Shown one piece after another: positions 62,449-64,000 of a stretch of 64,000 bases of DNA. The first letter of the stretch is position 1, and each line of letters begins with the position of its first letter. Under the pieces are notes generated by a model. It ran no database searches. It saw nothing but the letters and a program-made list of their open reading frames with translations, and was not told the origin of the DNA. The position numbers were made by a program, and so were the translations under genes. This DNA comes from Citrobacter amalonaticus (lineage in GTDB: Bacteria > Pseudomonadota > Gammaproteobacteria > Enterobacterales > Enterobacteriaceae): positions 620,001-684,000 of the forward strand of contig NZ_AP024585.1 in NCBI RefSeq assembly GCF_018323885.1. The letters are read 5' to 3'.

Positions 62449-62985
62449 TTAAGGATAAATCATGGTAAAAGTTGCCGTCGCATTTACATCGCCAGCCTCT
62501 GCCTGACCTAAAGCATAATATTTTGCAGTGAAGTTTAGAGTTGTTTCTCCAGTTGTTAAGCTGAATGGACTGGTCATTTCATCAAGCTTAATTTCATTGT
62601 TCTCGCTATCATATAATTTGATCCCAACCTGTTTTGCTGAGTTTCCATTATCAGTTAAAGATAATACCGTCGAGTCACCGGAAACGCTGTTGCCTGAGAA
62701 AAGAACCTGTACCGTGTTTGATGTATTAGTGTTACATTCTTCAAGGACGATTGGCACATCCGTAGGATTGGCCGTATCACCGACGACTTTCAGTCGGGTT
62801 GTGCTTACCGGTTCCATAGTAATTGTCTGGGTGCTGCTGCCAGCTGAGACGGTACAACTGGCATCGACAACTTTGCCCGTAAAATTAATTGTGCCACCGG
62901 TGACAGGAAGCGCATATGCAGTGGTTATTGCAAAGGTTAAAGCAGAGGAGGCGATTAATGTATGAAGAATGCTTTTTTTTACCAT
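62449..62985 (-). CDS. major fimbrial pilin (FimA type)
   Basis: A 178-residue type 1-like pilin. The signal peptide (KKSILHTLIASSALTFAITTAYA) is cleaved after about residue 25; the mature start (LPVTGGTINFTGKVVDASCTV) is a typical donor strand followed by the first Cys; the second Cys lies in VLEECNTN near residue 94. The C-terminus ends NATATFTMIYP. It is the first gene of the operon and probably the shaft subunit. About 41-45% GC by eye, lower than its housekeeping neighbours. Confidence 0.93.
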   Translation of the reverse strand: MVKKSILHTLIASSALTFAITTAYALPVTGGTINFTGKVVDASCTVSAGSSTQTITMEPVSTTRLKVVGDTANPTDVPIVLEECNTNTSNTVQVLFSGNSVSGDSTVLSLTDNGNSAKQVGIKLYDSENNEIKLDEMTSPFSLTTGETTLNFTAKYYALGQAEAGDVNATATFTMIYP

Positions 62986-63559
62986 GGAATAATTCCTTTT
63001 TTAATTAATTCAATATAATGAAAATAGATGATTTAGATCAAAATTGATTAATTTTCTGCGGACAGCGATAGCTGCTCAGTGATTTTTTAAATCATATGAC
63101 TTACTAAGTTCTCAGGACGTTGTTAACTAGTGAGAACTAACCTTGTCAATTATAAAATTAACTGTTGATGTATCTGGAATACTATTGAATAAGCACACTA
63201 TGAAATAAAGGCTATGGCATTTCCTATGGTGGTTATAGTAAAGCAGTAAAAGGGGAATGAATATAAGACGCCTCTCGAGGTTGTCCGGAATAATCCTATT
63301 TTTAAGTGGTGCTGGCAGTAATTTATTAAAATATAAGGTGTTTATGGTGATTTTTTACAATTAATTAATCACAATGATTTAAAAATTATCACGATTACTC
63401 TTCGTAAAGCAGTTGATGCCCAGATTTTTAGGCGATAACGTTATTTCAGCGAAAGCAAAACCTTCCAGCTGAAGATATTCAGCCGTCAGATTTAGCGTTT
63501 ACGATATCTTTCTCTTTGGCCTGGCCGTGGCGGAAGGGGGGCTCTCGCTGAAATAAAGG
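62986..63559. promoter_or_regulatory. fimbrial promoter region and MITE-like inverted repeat
   Basis: A 574-base AT-rich spacer. Next to the pilin gene lies a perfect 8-bp dyad, AGTTCTCA/TGAGAACT with a 16-base gap (63107-63138), a possible operator. Near the other end is a pair of inverted 23-24 base arms (63434-63456 and 63541-63564). I did not find a fimS-type invertible switch, which would need matching repeats around the promoter together with a recombinase gene, and no recombinase is in the window. Confidence 0.5.
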
Positions 63560-63564
63560 TTACC
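63434..63564. repeat. 131-bp element with imperfect inverted termini
   Basis: The left arm (63434-63456) and the complement of the right arm (63541-63564) share the uninterrupted core TTATTTCAGCGA plus flanking matches (G-TAAC before, AGC after) with a few differences. The 84-base middle contains an inner imperfect palindrome (CTGAAGATATTCAG). The right arm overlaps the 3' end of the DUF1090 gene. It looks like a small non-autonomous mobile element or a long mRNA hairpin. Confidence 0.5.
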
Positions 63565-63958
63565 TCGACAACGCTGCCTGAACCTCAGTGAGTTCTTCTT
63601 GCGCTTGTTCAAGTTTTTTTCGTTTTTTGGCGATTTTCTTCGGATCCCCGGTTTGCTCTGCGTCTTTCAGTTCAAACTTTCGTTCACTGACTTTATGCTG
63701 CTTTTCTCTGATTTTCTGTTGACGATCTTTTCGCAAGGATTCATCAGTACAATGATCTTCGACTCTCCTGAGTGCTCTCTCTAATCCGTAAAGCCGATGG
63801 GTGTTGTGATGCGCTTTTGCATAGCTAATCTGCGTTTGAATGTTCTGTTTCTTGGCGCTACAGCCAGTCAGGTCTCCTGCAGTCACGTTTTGGGGAAAAC
63901 ACATTAGCAAAGGTATAGCAGCAAAGAATAGACCTGTATTTCCTTTAAAAAATAGCAT
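63560..63958 (-). CDS. DUF1090 protein, paralogue of YqjC
   Basis: A 132-residue protein with a signal peptide (cleavage after about residue 27, VTAGDLTGC) and a charged helical domain: QNIQTQISYAKAHHNTHRLYGLERALRRVEDHC, then DRQQKIREKQHKVSERKFEL. Two cysteines at about residues 33 and 69 match those of YqjC (31517-31885). The DUF1090 pattern, ending QTGDPKKIAKKRKKLEQAQEEL, is clear. It sits at the right edge of the fimbrial block. The function of the family is unknown. Confidence 0.9.
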   Translation of the reverse strand: MLFFKGNTGLFFAAIPLLMCFPQNVTAGDLTGCSAKKQNIQTQISYAKAHHNTHRLYGLERALRRVEDHCTDESLRKDRQQKIREKQHKVSERKFELKDAEQTGDPKKIAKKRKKLEQAQEELTEVQAALSR

Positions 63959-64000
63959 TAAGCTGTCCCTTATTGTGTATAAATATTGTGGTGAATTATA

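Noticed and set aside
62986..63559. fimS-like invertible promoter switch
   Set aside because: No recombinase gene is in the window, and the inverted arms at 63434-63564 lie far from the pilin gene and beside DUF1090 rather than around the promoter.

Overview
The window is chromosomal DNA of an enterobacterium close to Escherichia, Salmonella and Citrobacter. Most genes match E. coli K-12 proteins in length and near-identically in recalled sequence, in the E. coli order: garD/garPLRK, rnpB, tdc, yhaO-yhaH, yqjG-yqjA, exuR-exuT/uxaCA, ygjV-sstT-alx-ygjR-ygjP-rlmG-fadH-patA-aer, yqjI/yqjH. Several differences point away from E. coli: tdcF is absent, I see no tdcR, nothing lies between fadH and patA (no ebg or ygjIJK genes), and extra blocks are present. 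Citrobacter is my best guess, from content only and without a database search.

Layout. 1-6221 (minus): a sugar ABC importer operon (binding protein, two permeases, ATPase, Gfo/Idh/MocA oxidoreductase, ROK kinase cut by the window edge), substrate unknown. 6579-12829: galactarate/glucarate catabolism, garD divergent from garPLRK. 12862-13560: RNase P RNA and about 109-bp tandem repeats. 14187-22768: the anaerobic threonine/serine operon tdcABCDEG with its CRP site and terminators. 22998-30781: cysteine genes yhaO-yhaM, yhaL-yhaK, yhaJ, two DUF805 proteins, yqjG, yqjF. 30488-33083: small envelope proteins yqjKEDC and mzrA-yqjA. 33422-39022: hexuronate uptake and catabolism under ExuR. 39121-48837: ygjV, sstT, alx with its Mn/pH riboswitch, ygjR, ygjP, rlmG, fadH, patA. 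49268-54212: two chemoreceptor genes with sigma-28 promoters (aer and an extra MCP) and the divergent nickel/iron pair yqjI/yqjH.

54322 to the end is an AT-rich accessory block: a YoaC-like protein, a ToxR-type membrane regulator with a FidL-like partner, a LuxR-type regulator and a chaperone-usher fimbrial operon (major pilin, chaperone, usher, minor pilin, tip adhesin), then a second DUF1090 protein. The usher reading frame has no usable in-frame start; the nearest ATG is one base out of frame.

The catabolic genes mostly feed plant- and gut-derived acids (galactarate, galacturonate, glucuronate, threonine, serine) into central metabolism and carry CRP-type sites. I see no CRISPR array, prophage, transposase or tRNA. 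The least described parts are the left-hand sugar operon and the fimbrial block.
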